A stretch of 64,000 nt of DNA, from contig JAJRPN010000020.1 in NCBI GenBank assembly GCA_024280755.1, forward strand, positions 1 to 64,000, read 5' to 3'. A program made the position numbers and the translations under genes. This document shows, piece by piece, positions 36,630-45,313 of this stretch (positions within the stretch are counted from its first letter, which is position 1; each line of letters starts with the position of its first letter). The stretch is from Planctomycetota bacterium (GTDB taxonomy: Bacteria; Planctomycetota; Phycisphaerae; Phycisphaerales; UBA1924). The notes beneath the pieces are model-generated. The model was not told the origin of the DNA, did not search any database, and saw only the letters and a list, made by a program, of their open reading frames with translations.

Positions 36630-38263
36630 TATTGTTTACCGGATTTAGCAAATCGGAGATCTTCTTCAACGCCCACAAGGTTCGCTTGCCCCTTCTTATC
36701 GAACAGCGAAACGACTACTGCGACCGTGAACCCAATGATAAACGATGGCAAGAGGACATCGAGCTTTGTGAGGTACTCAGCGATGTCGTCCATGCCCATT
36801 GCTTTGAGTATTGGACCGACCGCGAAACTGAAGATGGGGACACCAAGGAACCCGGCGATCATGGCGCACTTGGCGCCGTTGGCGGTGAGTTTGGACCAAT
36901 ACAAACTCAGGATCATCGTTGGGCAGAAGGTAGCGGCGATGCCGGACCACCCGAAGATCACGATCCAGAAAATTTGCTTATCCTTGTTGATGAGCAGGAG
37001 TGCCATACCCACCGCGAAGGCAATCAGGGCGAGGATCAGCGTGAGCTTTCGGCTTGTGGACATGAGTGCTTCATCGCTCATGTCTGGATTCTTAGTCTTC
37101 TGCCAGTAGTCGCGGACAGCAGCACTTGACGCGAGCACCAAGAGCGAGTCGATGGTAGACATGATCGCGCTGAGCACCATCGCGATGAAGAGCCCGGTGA
37201 TGAACGGCACAAGGTATGCTTCTGCCATCATGGGCAGCACGCTCTCGTTGCTGGCGGGAAGGATCTGATCGTTCATGAGCGCACGACCGATGATTCCAAT
37301 AAGGACCGCGCCCGAGTCTGCGAGAACGGTCCAGACGACGGCAACAACGGTGCCCGGAAGAATGCTTTTCTCGCTTTTCATCGAGATGTAGCGGACGAAA
37401 ATCTGAGGCGATCCCCAGAAACCAATCCCGATCGCGACGAGCCCGACAACGCCAAAGATGGTCAATGTGTTCCACCCGCCGGTGCTTGGAACGACAACTT
37501 TAGTGACTGCTTCGGCTGGTCCTGGCCCGTGCAATGCGAGCAGGTGTGGGTCGATTGCGCGGAGCGATTCGATGACATTGGTAACGCCTCCGATTTCGAG
37601 GAGCCCGACAATCGGGAGCACGACAAGCCCGAGAACCATCAATGAGCCTTGGAACATATCAGACCAAACGACAGCGGTGAATCCGCCTTTGGTGATGTAG
37701 ATCAGAACAATTATGAACCCGAAGGCGGCGCCCGCGAAGTGGTTCCACCCGAGGAAGTTGTGGAATGCGCCGCCCGAGGCGAATACCTGAGCGCCCGCGT
37801 AGATGGGGACGAAGATGAGCAATGATCCAGCAGCGATGAGTCGGAGCCAGTGCCCGTTGTCACGGAGTCGGGATTCGAGATAATCAGGGACGGTAATCGA
37901 GTCGTATTGATCGGTGAGGCGTTTGAATCTACGCGCCATAAAGAGCCAGGCGCCTGCCACGCCGATGAGTTCGCCGACGACCACCCAGAAGGCTTGAACA
38001 CCGAGAGCGAAGCCCATGCCGGTGAGTCCGAGCAGGAGCCATGCAGATTCGCCGGTAGCTCTTGCAGAGAATGCCACAGACAAGAATCCAAGTTTCTTGC
38101 CTCCGACGAAGTAATCCTTGATATTGTGCATCCGCTTGGATGCAACAAATCCGATGGCCAAGAGGATAATCGCATAGATCGCGATGGCGATCAGTTTCTG
38201 TGTGTTGGGATCGATGGGACACCTCCAAGACGGGGATACAAAATCAGGCAGAAGAACCACCAT
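36629..38263 (-). CDS. sodium:solute symporter (SSS/PutP family)
   Basis: A 544-residue transporter with 13 or so helices. The signature DMFQGSLMVLGLVVLPIVG and the segment FSARATGESAWLLLGLTG are typical of PutP-like Na+/proline symporters. The substrate is not certain. The ATG at 38263 gives a 20-residue lead before helix 1, and GAGG stands 11 nt upstream. It is followed by the translationally coupled small membrane protein. Confidence 0.88.
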   Translation of the reverse strand: MVVLLPDFVSPSWRCPIDPNTQKLIAIAIYAIILLAIGFVASKRMHNIKDYFVGGKKLGFLSVAFSARATGESAWLLLGLTGMGFALGVQAFWVVVGELIGVAGAWLFMARRFKRLTDQYDSITVPDYLESRLRDNGHWLRLIAAGSLLIFVPIYAGAQVFASGGAFHNFLGWNHFAGAAFGFIIVLIYITKGGFTAVVWSDMFQGSLMVLGLVVLPIVGLLEIGGVTNVIESLRAIDPHLLALHGPGPAEAVTKVVVPSTGGWNTLTIFGVVGLVAIGIGFWGSPQIFVRYISMKSEKSILPGTVVAVVWTVLADSGAVLIGIIGRALMNDQILPASNESVLPMMAEAYLVPFITGLFIAMVLSAIMSTIDSLLVLASSAAVRDYWQKTKNPDMSDEALMSTSRKLTLILALIAFAVGMALLLINKDKQIFWIVIFGWSGIAATFCPTMILSLYWSKLTANGAKCAMIAGFLGVPIFSFAVGPILKAMGMDDIAEYLTKLDVLLPSFIIGFTVAVVVSLFDKKGQANLVGVEEDLRFAKSGKQ

Positions 38264-38299
38264 ACCCGATCAAGCCTCGCAATGGGCATTCAAAGCATG

Positions 38300-38333
38300 A
38301 AAAAACCGCCCGTAAATAAGTAGGGGCGGTTTT
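38300..38333 (-). terminator. rho-independent terminator
   Basis: A 10-bp stem AAAACCGCCC/GGGCGGTTTT with a 12-base loop, followed on the minus strand by a T run. It ends the PEP-CTERM-like gene just upstream. Confidence 0.88.
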
Positions 38334-38360
38334 CGAGGAGATGTGAGTTTTCTGTCCGGA

Positions 38361-39155
38361 TTAGCGTCTGCGGATGGTGCGAACGCCTGCGATCATGCCA
38401 AGCATTCCCAAACCAGCAAATACCGCAGAGGGAACAGGAACAATGTTGATGTTCACGGTGTCTGAAGCGACCATGCTGCCGCTGAGATCAAACGCCGAGA
38501 GACGAACAATGTAAGTCCCAGGTGCATTAAAATCAAAGTTCTCAAGAGCAGTGCCAGGATTGCCATCAAAGAACCCATAGTTCCATGAGTTCTGTGCCAC
38601 ATTATTGTTTGCGATCAAACCGGCATACGCAACGACATCTGGAACACCCGGTGCAATGAAACCGGCTTCGGTGCCGTTCCCGTTGCCAGTCATGTTGTCA
38701 CCAAACGAGTGATCTGCCCAAATCGTGTTGATAGGATCAAACGCGATAGCATCGTTGATATTTGTCCCGTCGGCGCCAAGTTTGAACATGGCGATCTGAT
38801 AGGTGAAGTCGTTGAGGTTGTTGCTGCCCATGCCGTTTACATTGGTGTTGATCGACCATTCAAAGTTCCATCGTGCGTTGTCGCCTTGCGCCCATACAGG
38901 AGCCGGGCTGCCGTTGGGCGATCCTGGCTGCATGGTGTAGGTATCGACACCATCAAAGTTAAAAGTGTTTTCTGGCGAGTTCGAAGCGTTGTATCGAACC
39001 TTGGCGCGAAGCCCGAGTTCTACATTGCTACCGGTTGCAATAGTAAATGAACCATTGTCATTGCCTGATCCAAAGATTACATCCGGGTTCACATCAGCTG
39101 CCATCGTCAACGATGTCGCTCCAGCCAATACGGCTGCGGTCAGTAAAGTCTTCAT
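38361..39155 (-). CDS. secreted protein with PEP-CTERM-like sorting tail
   Basis: A 264-residue exported protein: signal peptide MKTLLTAAVLAGATSLTMA, a beta-rich domain of unknown function, and a C-terminal sorting signal made of VPVPSA, a helix (FAGLGMLGMIAGV) and RRR. This is the layout of exosortase substrates, with PSA in place of PEP. GGAGA precedes the ATG at 39155. No exosortase gene is in the window. It has its own terminator. Confidence 0.82.
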   Translation of the reverse strand: MKTLLTAAVLAGATSLTMAADVNPDVIFGSGNDNGSFTIATGSNVELGLRAKVRYNASNSPENTFNFDGVDTYTMQPGSPNGSPAPVWAQGDNARWNFEWSINTNVNGMGSNNLNDFTYQIAMFKLGADGTNINDAIAFDPINTIWADHSFGDNMTGNGNGTEAGFIAPGVPDVVAYAGLIANNNVAQNSWNYGFFDGNPGTALENFDFNAPGTYIVRLSAFDLSGSMVASDTVNINIVPVPSAVFAGLGMLGMIAGVRTIRRR

Positions 39156-39351
39156 AATTTTCTCCAGTCTCTTCAACAGGCGATTACTCAGCCGGTCTCT
39201 TTTTATTGTCTCGATCAGTTCACACGAACCGGTTCCCTCGAGTTTGGCACACACATAGCCTGCTCTATAAGGTAGTAGGTATTTTGCACTAGATCAACGG
39301 TCTATTTAAAAATAAGCCGTAATTGGCCGCTGCGGAAGAATACAGCCCTTT

Positions 39352-39798
39352 TTAGACCGATTGGGTGCCTGTTTGAGATTCTGGTGTTCTTGGCAGATGA
39401 GGCAATACAAGTGCCCAGCCCAAGGCATGTACGCCTGTGAGAAGAGTTGCGCGAGCAAGAAGATCGTTCGCATCGAGCGAAACGAGATCGCCAAGGCAAC
39501 CACAGGTCTGTGCTTCAGTCGGTGGAAACAAAAGAATTACAGTTGAAAAAACAGAAAGCAAGATGAGCCCCAAAGCAAGGCCTGCTCGCCGATATCCTGC
39601 AAGGAGCATTGTTGCGATTCCGATTTCAATGAACGAAACAAGAATGACAAGAGAAACAGGAAACTGAGCAGACCAAGACGCATGAACGAGTCCTTGATTG
39701 GCTGGAAACAGAAATGACACGAGCTTTGATATGCCGGTAACTGCCCAGAGAACAGCAAGCAGCGTGCAGAGAGCTCGCCCAATTGTTCGTGCCATCAT
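39352..39798 (-). CDS. MauE/DoxX-like membrane protein
   Basis: A 148-residue protein with four helices. LWAVTGISKL in helix 1 and FIEIGIATMLLAG in helix 2 fit the DoxX/MauE fold, and CGCLGD after helix 3 is the cysteine pair typical of MauE-like proteins. MauE is known from methylamine dehydrogenase maturation; relatives are linked to thiol redox at the membrane. Its start overlaps the upstream gene by four bases. Confidence 0.78.
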   Translation of the reverse strand: MMARTIGRALCTLLAVLWAVTGISKLVSFLFPANQGLVHASWSAQFPVSLVILVSFIEIGIATMLLAGYRRAGLALGLILLSVFSTVILLFPPTEAQTCGCLGDLVSLDANDLLARATLLTGVHALGWALVLPHLPRTPESQTGTQSV

Positions 39799-40685
39799 TG
39801 AGACCCTGCGCGACGCTTGGCGATCAGTATGCCGGAGGTCAATACAAGCAGGACGCCAATGCCAGTGATCAGTGTTTGTGAGTTGATGAGTTTCTTGGTA
39901 GGCGATGCCTGAGTGGCCACTTGGTCTTTTCCAAGAAAATCGCCATTGGGGTAAAAAGTCTCACCCTTTTGAACATCATGAATGACATACTGATCACCCA
40001 AACTCTTCGGCCTCGGTGGATTTGTGTTGGTTAACACCTCGATCTCGGTGATACGCATTCGGGCCTCATAGATTGTGTCAGGGTCAAACCGAATGAGCGT
40101 TGGTACGCTTCTCCCGTTGCCAAAAGGCTTCCAGTCTGTGTAGAGAAAACGGTTGAGTGAGGACTTGTCGGCAGCACGATTCTCCATCCAATGGATCTCT
40201 CCCGTTTCCGGGTCGACAGCAATGTATGTGAGTTGGCCACTTCCTAGATGATCGTTCCGCGTGTAGACAGTCAGCCCGTCATCCAGGGTTTCGATGGGAG
40301 CTTGCTCGGAGTTCAAAAGGAGGTCATACCCCTTCTGAGGTGAAACAAATGGATTTCGATCAATCAAGCCTTCTTGAATATGCCCAATCGTTTTCATTGA
40401 TCCCTGATAGTTGTATCGAAATGTTTCAGTCAAAGAAGAATAGTTATAGTTTGTTGGTGTGTATCCAAGGTCCTCGCCATGATAAAGACTTGCGGATGTC
40501 ATGTCCCAATGTCTACTCGTGGCAAAGAGTTGCTTTGATCCAATTTTCCATTCCGATTCTGGGCCTGTTTGCATCGTGATCACAGCAGTTCCGGAATAAG
40601 CATCCGGGAGCGGGTTCTTGACTTCTTGAGCATGAAGAATATGCCCCGATAGTAACACATAAAATATAAAGAGCTTCGCTAGCAT
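39795..40685 (-). CDS. exported protein with C-terminal membrane anchor, unknown function
   Basis: A 296-residue protein: signal peptide (FIFYVLLSGHILHAQ), a large extracytoplasmic domain with several Trp and Tyr, then one helix (ITGIGVLLVLTSGILI) and a basic end KRRAGSQ. The ATG at 40685 has GGAGAA 9 nt upstream; an in-frame ATG at 40724 lies within the preceding frame. No family recognised. It stands between the cysteine-rich protein gene and the MauE-like gene as a three-gene unit. Confidence 0.72.
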   Translation of the reverse strand: MLAKLFIFYVLLSGHILHAQEVKNPLPDAYSGTAVITMQTGPESEWKIGSKQLFATSRHWDMTSASLYHGEDLGYTPTNYNYSSLTETFRYNYQGSMKTIGHIQEGLIDRNPFVSPQKGYDLLLNSEQAPIETLDDGLTVYTRNDHLGSGQLTYIAVDPETGEIHWMENRAADKSSLNRFLYTDWKPFGNGRSVPTLIRFDPDTIYEARMRITEIEVLTNTNPPRPKSLGDQYVIHDVQKGETFYPNGDFLGKDQVATQASPTKKLINSQTLITGIGVLLVLTSGILIAKRRAGSQ

Positions 40686-40708
40686 TTGTGTTGTTCTCCG
40701 CTGTCGTG

Positions 40709-41095
40709 TTAAAGAATCCACCATTTACAGATAATAATCCCTATGGTTGCAGTGGGCTGAGAACAGGTCGCCCCTGCGGGTGCAATCCCAACAACAGTCC
40801 CTCCATGACAACAAACGCCAGTACCAGCGCTCGTACCATCGTGAGCACGATTCGCGGGGACAGTTACGATTCCGTTCGTGCAAGTGGTAAATCCGCCGAA
40901 TTGATATTGTTAGCAAACAGTTCCCAAAGGGCAAGAGTTGAATGCAAGGCAGTTACCACTGCATCCGCTTTGGCCGCATATTTCTAAGTTAAGAGGCCTT
41001 ATTTCAGCAATCGATTTCCAACACGCAATCGCAGCAGGCGCTGAGATGCAAATAGAAAGCACGATGGCCAGAAAAGAGTACATTTTGTTGTTCAT
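40709..41095 (-). pseudogene. cysteine-rich secreted protein gene with an in-frame TAA
   Basis: GGAGAA 6 nt before the ATG at 41095 supports a real start. The 61 residues up to the stop at 40910-40912 have a signal peptide (SFLAIVLSICISAPAAIA) and Cys at 25, 40, 45, 49, 55 and 61. Past the TAA the same frame stays open for 66 codons to 40709. It goes on with similar Cys-rich, Gly-rich sequence (FTTCTNGIVTVPA, GVCCHGGTVVGIAP, GATC, IIIC) and ends only 23 bases before the next gene. Either a nonsense mutation split a 127-residue protein, or the short form is the product. Confidence 0.55.
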
Positions 41096-41144
41096 GATTG
41101 TTCTCCATTGAGTTGCGAACAATCTGATTGTACTGTACTGTACC

Positions 41145-42002
41145 ATGCAAGAGCAAGATTCAAAAATATTACATGTCTTTCTAATTCGCGAATCAAGGCA
41201 AGAGAAATGCCAAGGGTTTAGCCTCATCGAACTGATGATGGTTATTGGAGTGCTGGCAATACTCATTGGCTTGATGCTCCCGTCACTGAGCCACTCAAGA
41301 AATACAGCGATTAAGGCCCGGTGCATGGTCGAAATGCGAGGCAATGTCAATATGTTGCACATGTATGCAGCAGAAAATCAAGACTATTGGCCTGCGAGCT
41401 TTCTACGAGCCGGCATCCCCGGGAGTTGGGCCGGGCCAGGTGGGGTTATGGTTTCTGACGATGAGTATCTTGGGGCACAGATTGGCTATTGGCCGTATGC
41501 AATGCGCGAGTCCTACGCCAACAACTCCATGCACCCATCATTGATGTGTCCCGCAAATGGTGATACAGAAGATCATATTGAAGAGATGGCCGAAAAATTG
41601 GGAGCCGATTCGTCACAGCTTGTATTCGCTCAAGATCGGATTCTCTCCGCAGCATTTTTCGTTCGCCCTACTTGGTGTATGGATGATCAGCCATTCTGGA
41701 AACCATCAGCAGCGACTGTGGGGAAAATAGCTCAAGTCGCATTCCCAAGTTCGAAGGCTGCAGTGTATGACAGCAAGCCTTTTCACGATAAACGATGGAC
41801 AACTGCCAATCTGCCGAGCCCGTCGCCGCCGTATGAAATCTCTGTCGCATCAGTAGATTCTTCTGTTTCATTTCGATGGACGAATGAGGTCAACCAACCA
41901 ATCCTGATCGGTCAGCCATTCAATGGCGGCTTAAGCGAGTTGCGAAGAGCAACCTCTGTATTTCAACTCACACGCGGCGGCTGGCTCGGACGAGATTGGT
42001 AG
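41145..42002 (+). CDS. type II secretion/prepilin-like protein
   Basis: A 285-residue protein with a prepilin leader ending in G followed by FSLIELMMVIGVLAILIG, the class III signal cleaved by PilD-type peptidases. The hydrophobic helix leads to a long, Trp- and Pro-containing soluble domain of the type common in planctomycete pseudopilins. The ATG used has no strong ribosome site, so the leader length (24) is not certain. It is divergent from the cysteine-rich gene, 49 bases away. Confidence 0.78.
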   Translation: MQEQDSKILHVFLIRESRQEKCQGFSLIELMMVIGVLAILIGLMLPSLSHSRNTAIKARCMVEMRGNVNMLHMYAAENQDYWPASFLRAGIPGSWAGPGGVMVSDDEYLGAQIGYWPYAMRESYANNSMHPSLMCPANGDTEDHIEEMAEKLGADSSQLVFAQDRILSAAFFVRPTWCMDDQPFWKPSAATVGKIAQVAFPSSKAAVYDSKPFHDKRWTTANLPSPSPPYEISVASVDSSVSFRWTNEVNQPILIGQPFNGGLSELRRATSVFQLTRGGWLGRDW

Positions 42003-42003
42003 C

Positions 42004-42975
42004 TCACCCCCTTGGGTGCAGATTCTTGATCGTATCACGCAGCTTTGTTCGATCGACATGTGTGTAAATCTGTGTCGTGGTGATATCTGCATGCCCGAGA
42101 AGCTCTTGCACAATCCGTAAATCCGCACCACCCATCAGCAAATGCGTCGCAAAGCTATGGCGAAGCATGTGCGGATGCACCTTGCCCATCCCGGCTTCTT
42201 TCGCCCAATGTTTGACGATCTGCCACACACGAACCCGTTCAAGTGGGCGTCCAGTCCGTGATAAAAACAACTTGCCCTGATCGCGCCGATCGCCGGCTCG
42301 CTCAGCAGTAATCAACATCGGTCGGCATTCATCCATATACACATCAAGCGCATGTCTCGCAGGCTTACCCATAGGCACCAGCCGATGCTTGTCGCCCTTG
42401 CCAAGCACTCGCACCACACCGAGCTTTTCGATGATGTCCATCAGCCCAACCGTCCCAACCTCCGATGCTCGCAACCCCGAAGCATACATCAGCTCAAGAA
42501 TCGCCCGGTCCCGCATCCACAACGGCGGCATCCCCTTGACCACCTTCTCAGGCGCACAAGGTGCCTCAAGCAGTTTTCGCATCTGCCCCGGTGTCAACAC
42601 CCCCGGCAGCTTCTTCCACTTGGTCGGCATGTCCAGATGATCCGCCGGGTTGTTCTCGATCTTCCTCGTCGCCAAGAGCCACCGAAAAAACACCTTCGTC
42701 GTCGCCAACCTGCGCGAGATCGTGCTCGACGCATACCCACGCTCTGCGGTCATCGATCGCACCTGGCTAATCAACGCATCGGGCGTCGTGTTGATCACAT
42801 CATCAATCCCACGCTCTTGCAAATAGATCAATAACGATTCCAGATCCCGCGCATACGCCTCAATCGACGCCGGCATCAGCCCGCACTCAATCCGCAAAAA
42901 AATGATAAACCCCCGCCGAGCAGTCTGCATCTGCTCATTCAACTGATTCACACGATTTTGAGATGCAGTACCCAC
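42004..42975 (-). CDS. xerD: tyrosine recombinase XerD
   Basis: Resolves chromosome dimers at dif with XerC. The 323-residue protein has the N-terminal SAM-like domain and the catalytic set Arg in GLRASEV, HxxR (H269, R272), H295 in LGHAD and Tyr304 in QIYTHV. It ends LHPRG, close to the usual XerD end. The start is GTG at 42975 without a clear ribosome site; an ATG 15 codons in is possible. An integrase of a lost element is the alternative, but the fit to XerD is good. Confidence 0.88.
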   Translation of the reverse strand: MGTASQNRVNQLNEQMQTARRGFIIFLRIECGLMPASIEAYARDLESLLIYLQERGIDDVINTTPDALISQVRSMTAERGYASSTISRRLATTKVFFRWLLATRKIENNPADHLDMPTKWKKLPGVLTPGQMRKLLEAPCAPEKVVKGMPPLWMRDRAILELMYASGLRASEVGTVGLMDIIEKLGVVRVLGKGDKHRLVPMGKPARHALDVYMDECRPMLITAERAGDRRDQGKLFLSRTGRPLERVRVWQIVKHWAKEAGMGKVHPHMLRHSFATHLLMGGADLRIVQELLGHADITTTQIYTHVDRTKLRDTIKNLHPRG

Positions 42976-43024
42976 AAGAAATACATCGGTTCAACGGATG
43001 CTTTTCGAGCAGTTCCTTCAATCT

Positions 43025-43066
43025 GGGTGCCCCAACTTGCCGTCTTCGGCGAAGTCGGGGCTTCTC
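43025..43066 (+). repeat. short structured repeat, copy 2 (diverged)
   Basis: GGGTGCC leads into GCCCCAACTTGCC and, after the loop GTCTTC, GGCGAAGTCGGGGC. The inner CCGTCTTCGG is the same as in copy 3 at 58586-58630. The distal flank is degenerate. It is in the opposite orientation to the other two copies. Confidence 0.55.
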
Positions 43067-43069
43067 TTA

Positions 43070-43358
43070 CACCTCCCCCGGGCTTCCGGGGGAGGTGTCC
43101 GCGTCTTCGCGGACGGAGGGGGGCTTTTTTGTCCGGCCCCTCCCTGCGCCCCGCGGGGAGGGGGCTGCGCAGCAGACGGAGGGGTGTCTCATCTTGTATT
43201 TGGAGTCAATATCAATAAGGGAAGAAGAATACACCAAGACACCCCTCCGTCTCACTTTGTTCGACCCCTCCCCGCGGGGCGCAGGGAGGGACAAGACAGA
43301 AGGCTCCCTCCGTGATGCTGTGCATGCCACCTCCCCCGGAATCCCAAGGGAGGCGATA
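43070..43358. repeat. GC-rich palindromic repeat cluster between xerD and flagellin
   Basis: This gene-free 483-base gap (42976-43458) is mainly nested palindromes: CCTCCCCCGGG/CCGGGGGAGG, CTCCCTGCGCCCCGCGGGG mirrored as CCCCGCGGGGCGCAGGGAG, and CAGACGGAGGGGTGTC facing GACACCCCTCCGTC. The string GGCTGCGCAGCAGACGGAGG is shared with the interiors of the two MITE-like elements. The terminal inverted repeats of those elements are absent here. Confidence 0.65.
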
Positions 43359-43390
43359 GAAATCCGATTGGTTCGAAGAGTCCCGCGCAT

Positions 43391-43423
43391 AAAAACGCCC
43401 CGGATCGTTTCAGATCCGGGGCG
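43391..43423 (-). terminator. rho-independent terminator of the distal flagellin gene
   Basis: Perfect 11-bp stem CGCCCCGGATC/GATCCGGGGCG with a 6-base loop, followed by five T on the minus strand, 36 bases after the flagellin stop. Confidence 0.93.
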
Positions 43424-43458
43424 GGAGTGTCAGCTCTTTGTCGTTACTTCAACTGGTC

Positions 43459-44982
43459 TTAACCCAGAAGGGAAAGAACCTGCTGAGGCTGCTGGTTGGC
43501 CAGCGAGAGAATATTTGTCGATGCCTGCACCAGAATCTGGTTGCGGGTCAACGCTGCGGTTTCAGCAGCAAAGTCGGTGTCACGGATGACAGACTCGGCA
43601 GCAGTCGTGTTCTCGAATGCAACACCCAATGAACGGATGGTCGCACCAACAACATTCTTCTGGAACGCACCAAGACGACCACGAGTGGACGAAACCTTAT
43701 CGATTGCTGCAGAAACAATGTCCTGAGCTGTATCGAGGTCGTTGCCGTCCACAACATTGAATGACTTGCCTGAAGCAAGGTCATCAAGGAACCCGAGATC
43801 CGATGTGCCCAACTTACGAGTCGAGATATCGCCGATTCCCAAAGACACCTTACCAGCAATATCAACCTTCGCAGCAAGCTGGAAGTCTGCACCGCCACCA
43901 GTAATGGTGAACGCTGCGAGTGCGCCGAGTGTCTGTGATGCGGTATCGGTTACGGTGAACTTGACATCAAGGAAGTCTGAGTTCACAGCAAGTTCTTTAC
44001 CATTGCCGGTCGCGAACAACCCGTTGATGGTGCCGCCAATATCTTGGCCATCATCACGAATGCCATTGCTAGCAGCAGCTGAATCGAAGTCGCCAGCAAG
44101 CGTAAGAGCTGATATGTCTCCAAAGTCTGCAGTATAGGTGTTAATCCCAGAACCACCTGTCTGTCCAGCATCATCGATGATATCAACCGAGACAAACTCG
44201 TTTGAACCAAAATCTGAAGTGGCAAGTTGGACATTGTTTACTGTAGTACCGGAAGAGGTTGATGTTGCGGTAACGCCGGTGACCGAAGTCACAGCGTTGA
44301 TTGCGGTTGCGATCTGTGCAACAGTTTGACCCGACGAGAACTGAAGTTCACGGCTGCCAAGGCTACCCGAGATTTCAATGGTGAACGCGCTGTCGGCATC
44401 GGTCAGATCCAGTGCCCCACCAAAGGAGAGGAGAAGACCGCCCTGCTGAGCAGATTGGGTGATGACGGCTGAAACAGCCTGGGTCGCGGTGTCAAACTTC
44501 GCACCACGAACCTCAAAGTCGGTCACGCTTGAACTGACCGAGTTCACCTGGTAATCAAAGTTGCCATTGAGCAGCTTGGTGCCCTGGAACGATGTTGCAC
44601 CGGCAACCCGGTCGATGGTCTGAAGGATCGAGTCGATCTGAAGCTGGTTCGCTTCCTTCTCTGACTCGGCCAAACCAGCACCGTTTGCTGATGTGGTCAA
44701 AAGACCCTGAAGCTCGGTCAGAAGGTTTGAAACTTCCTGCAAGCCGCCTTCAGCAATGTTGACGACTTGGTCAGCACGCTGGGAGTTACCGATCGCAGCG
44801 GTAATCGCTGCCTTTTCTGCACGCAAGTTTTCACTTGCGATCAGACCCGCAGGATCATCCTTACCACGGCTGATCCGAAGACCTGTGGAAAGACGCTCGA
44901 GCGAGGTGCCGAGTGCTGCGTTGTTTTGGCCCAATACGCGCTGTGCGGTGAGGGACGATACATTTGTATTAATACGACTCAT
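43459..44982 (-). CDS. fliC: flagellin (first of two)
   Basis: Filament subunit of 507 residues. The conserved N-terminal D0/D1 region (SLERLSTGLRISRGKDDPAG) and C-terminal region (ending LANQQPQQVLSLLG) flank a variable central part of about 250 residues rich in Thr, Ser, Gly and Asp. There is no signal peptide, as expected for type III export. The ATG has GGAGG 10 nt upstream inside a small hairpin. It is the last gene of the flagellar block. Confidence 0.95.
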   Translation of the reverse strand: MSRINTNVSSLTAQRVLGQNNAALGTSLERLSTGLRISRGKDDPAGLIASENLRAEKAAITAAIGNSQRADQVVNIAEGGLQEVSNLLTELQGLLTTSANGAGLAESEKEANQLQIDSILQTIDRVAGATSFQGTKLLNGNFDYQVNSVSSSVTDFEVRGAKFDTATQAVSAVITQSAQQGGLLLSFGGALDLTDADSAFTIEISGSLGSRELQFSSGQTVAQIATAINAVTSVTGVTATSTSSGTTVNNVQLATSDFGSNEFVSVDIIDDAGQTGGSGINTYTADFGDISALTLAGDFDSAAASNGIRDDGQDIGGTINGLFATGNGKELAVNSDFLDVKFTVTDTASQTLGALAAFTITGGGADFQLAAKVDIAGKVSLGIGDISTRKLGTSDLGFLDDLASGKSFNVVDGNDLDTAQDIVSAAIDKVSSTRGRLGAFQKNVVGATIRSLGVAFENTTAAESVIRDTDFAAETAALTRNQILVQASTNILSLANQQPQQVLSLLG

Positions 44983-44990
44983 TAGCTGAC

Positions 44991-45002
44991 AACCTCCGTG
45001 TT
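44991..45002 (-). promoter_or_regulatory. candidate CsrA-binding hairpin over the ribosome binding site of the distal flagellin
   Basis: Minus strand AAC-ACGGAG-GTT: a 3-bp stem, extendable to AAAAC/GTTGT with one mismatch, whose loop contains GGA of the Shine-Dalgarno GGAGG. This is the general form of a CsrA site. The stem is weaker than that of the other flagellin. Confidence 0.5.
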
Positions 45003-45258
45003 TTCACCAGCACGATTTTCATCGCCCGGCATTCCTATGAACCAGGCATTCCGCCCGATTCACCAAGCCATCGCTGGCTTGTCCGTTCCAGTACTCCGTC
45101 GCATGGAACGCATTCATCTGGGTACACACCCGTGTGAACATGTTGGGGATCGACGGATCTGGGGGGCGGATGAAGTGACGACGCCCTTTTTCGTGAGTTT
45201 TTTTATCATGAGCAAGTTATTCGGACATCCTCTTTGCTTGTGATTGTGCAAGGCGCAT

Positions 45259-45281
45259 AAAAAACCCGCCAGTTGGCGGGC
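45259..45281 (-). terminator. rho-independent terminator of the proximal flagellin gene
   Basis: Stem CCCGCC/GGCGGG with loop AGTT, followed on the minus strand by TTTTTT, 33 bases after the stop. Confidence 0.92.
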
Positions 45282-45313
45282 TCAATGGAGTATAAAAGAA
45301 TGGCTTGGGCTTT

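Larger units (their letters stand above)
44983..45313 (-). other. leader region of the distal flagellin gene
   Basis: This 331-base gene-free gap holds the terminator of the upstream flagellin (45259-45281), a CAAGCCA-TCGC-TGGCTTG hairpin (45063-45080), and the candidate CsrA site at the start codon. Its length and terminator mean that this flagellin has its own promoter. I found neither a sigma-28 nor a sigma-54 consensus. Confidence 0.5.

Noticed and set aside
42004-42975. Integrase of a prophage or integrative element
   Set aside because: The protein fits housekeeping XerD in length and ends, and there are no phage genes, attachment repeats or tRNA beside it.
43070-43358. CRISPR array
   Set aside because: The repeats are nested palindromes of varied size, not equal direct repeats with unique spacers, and no cas gene is near.
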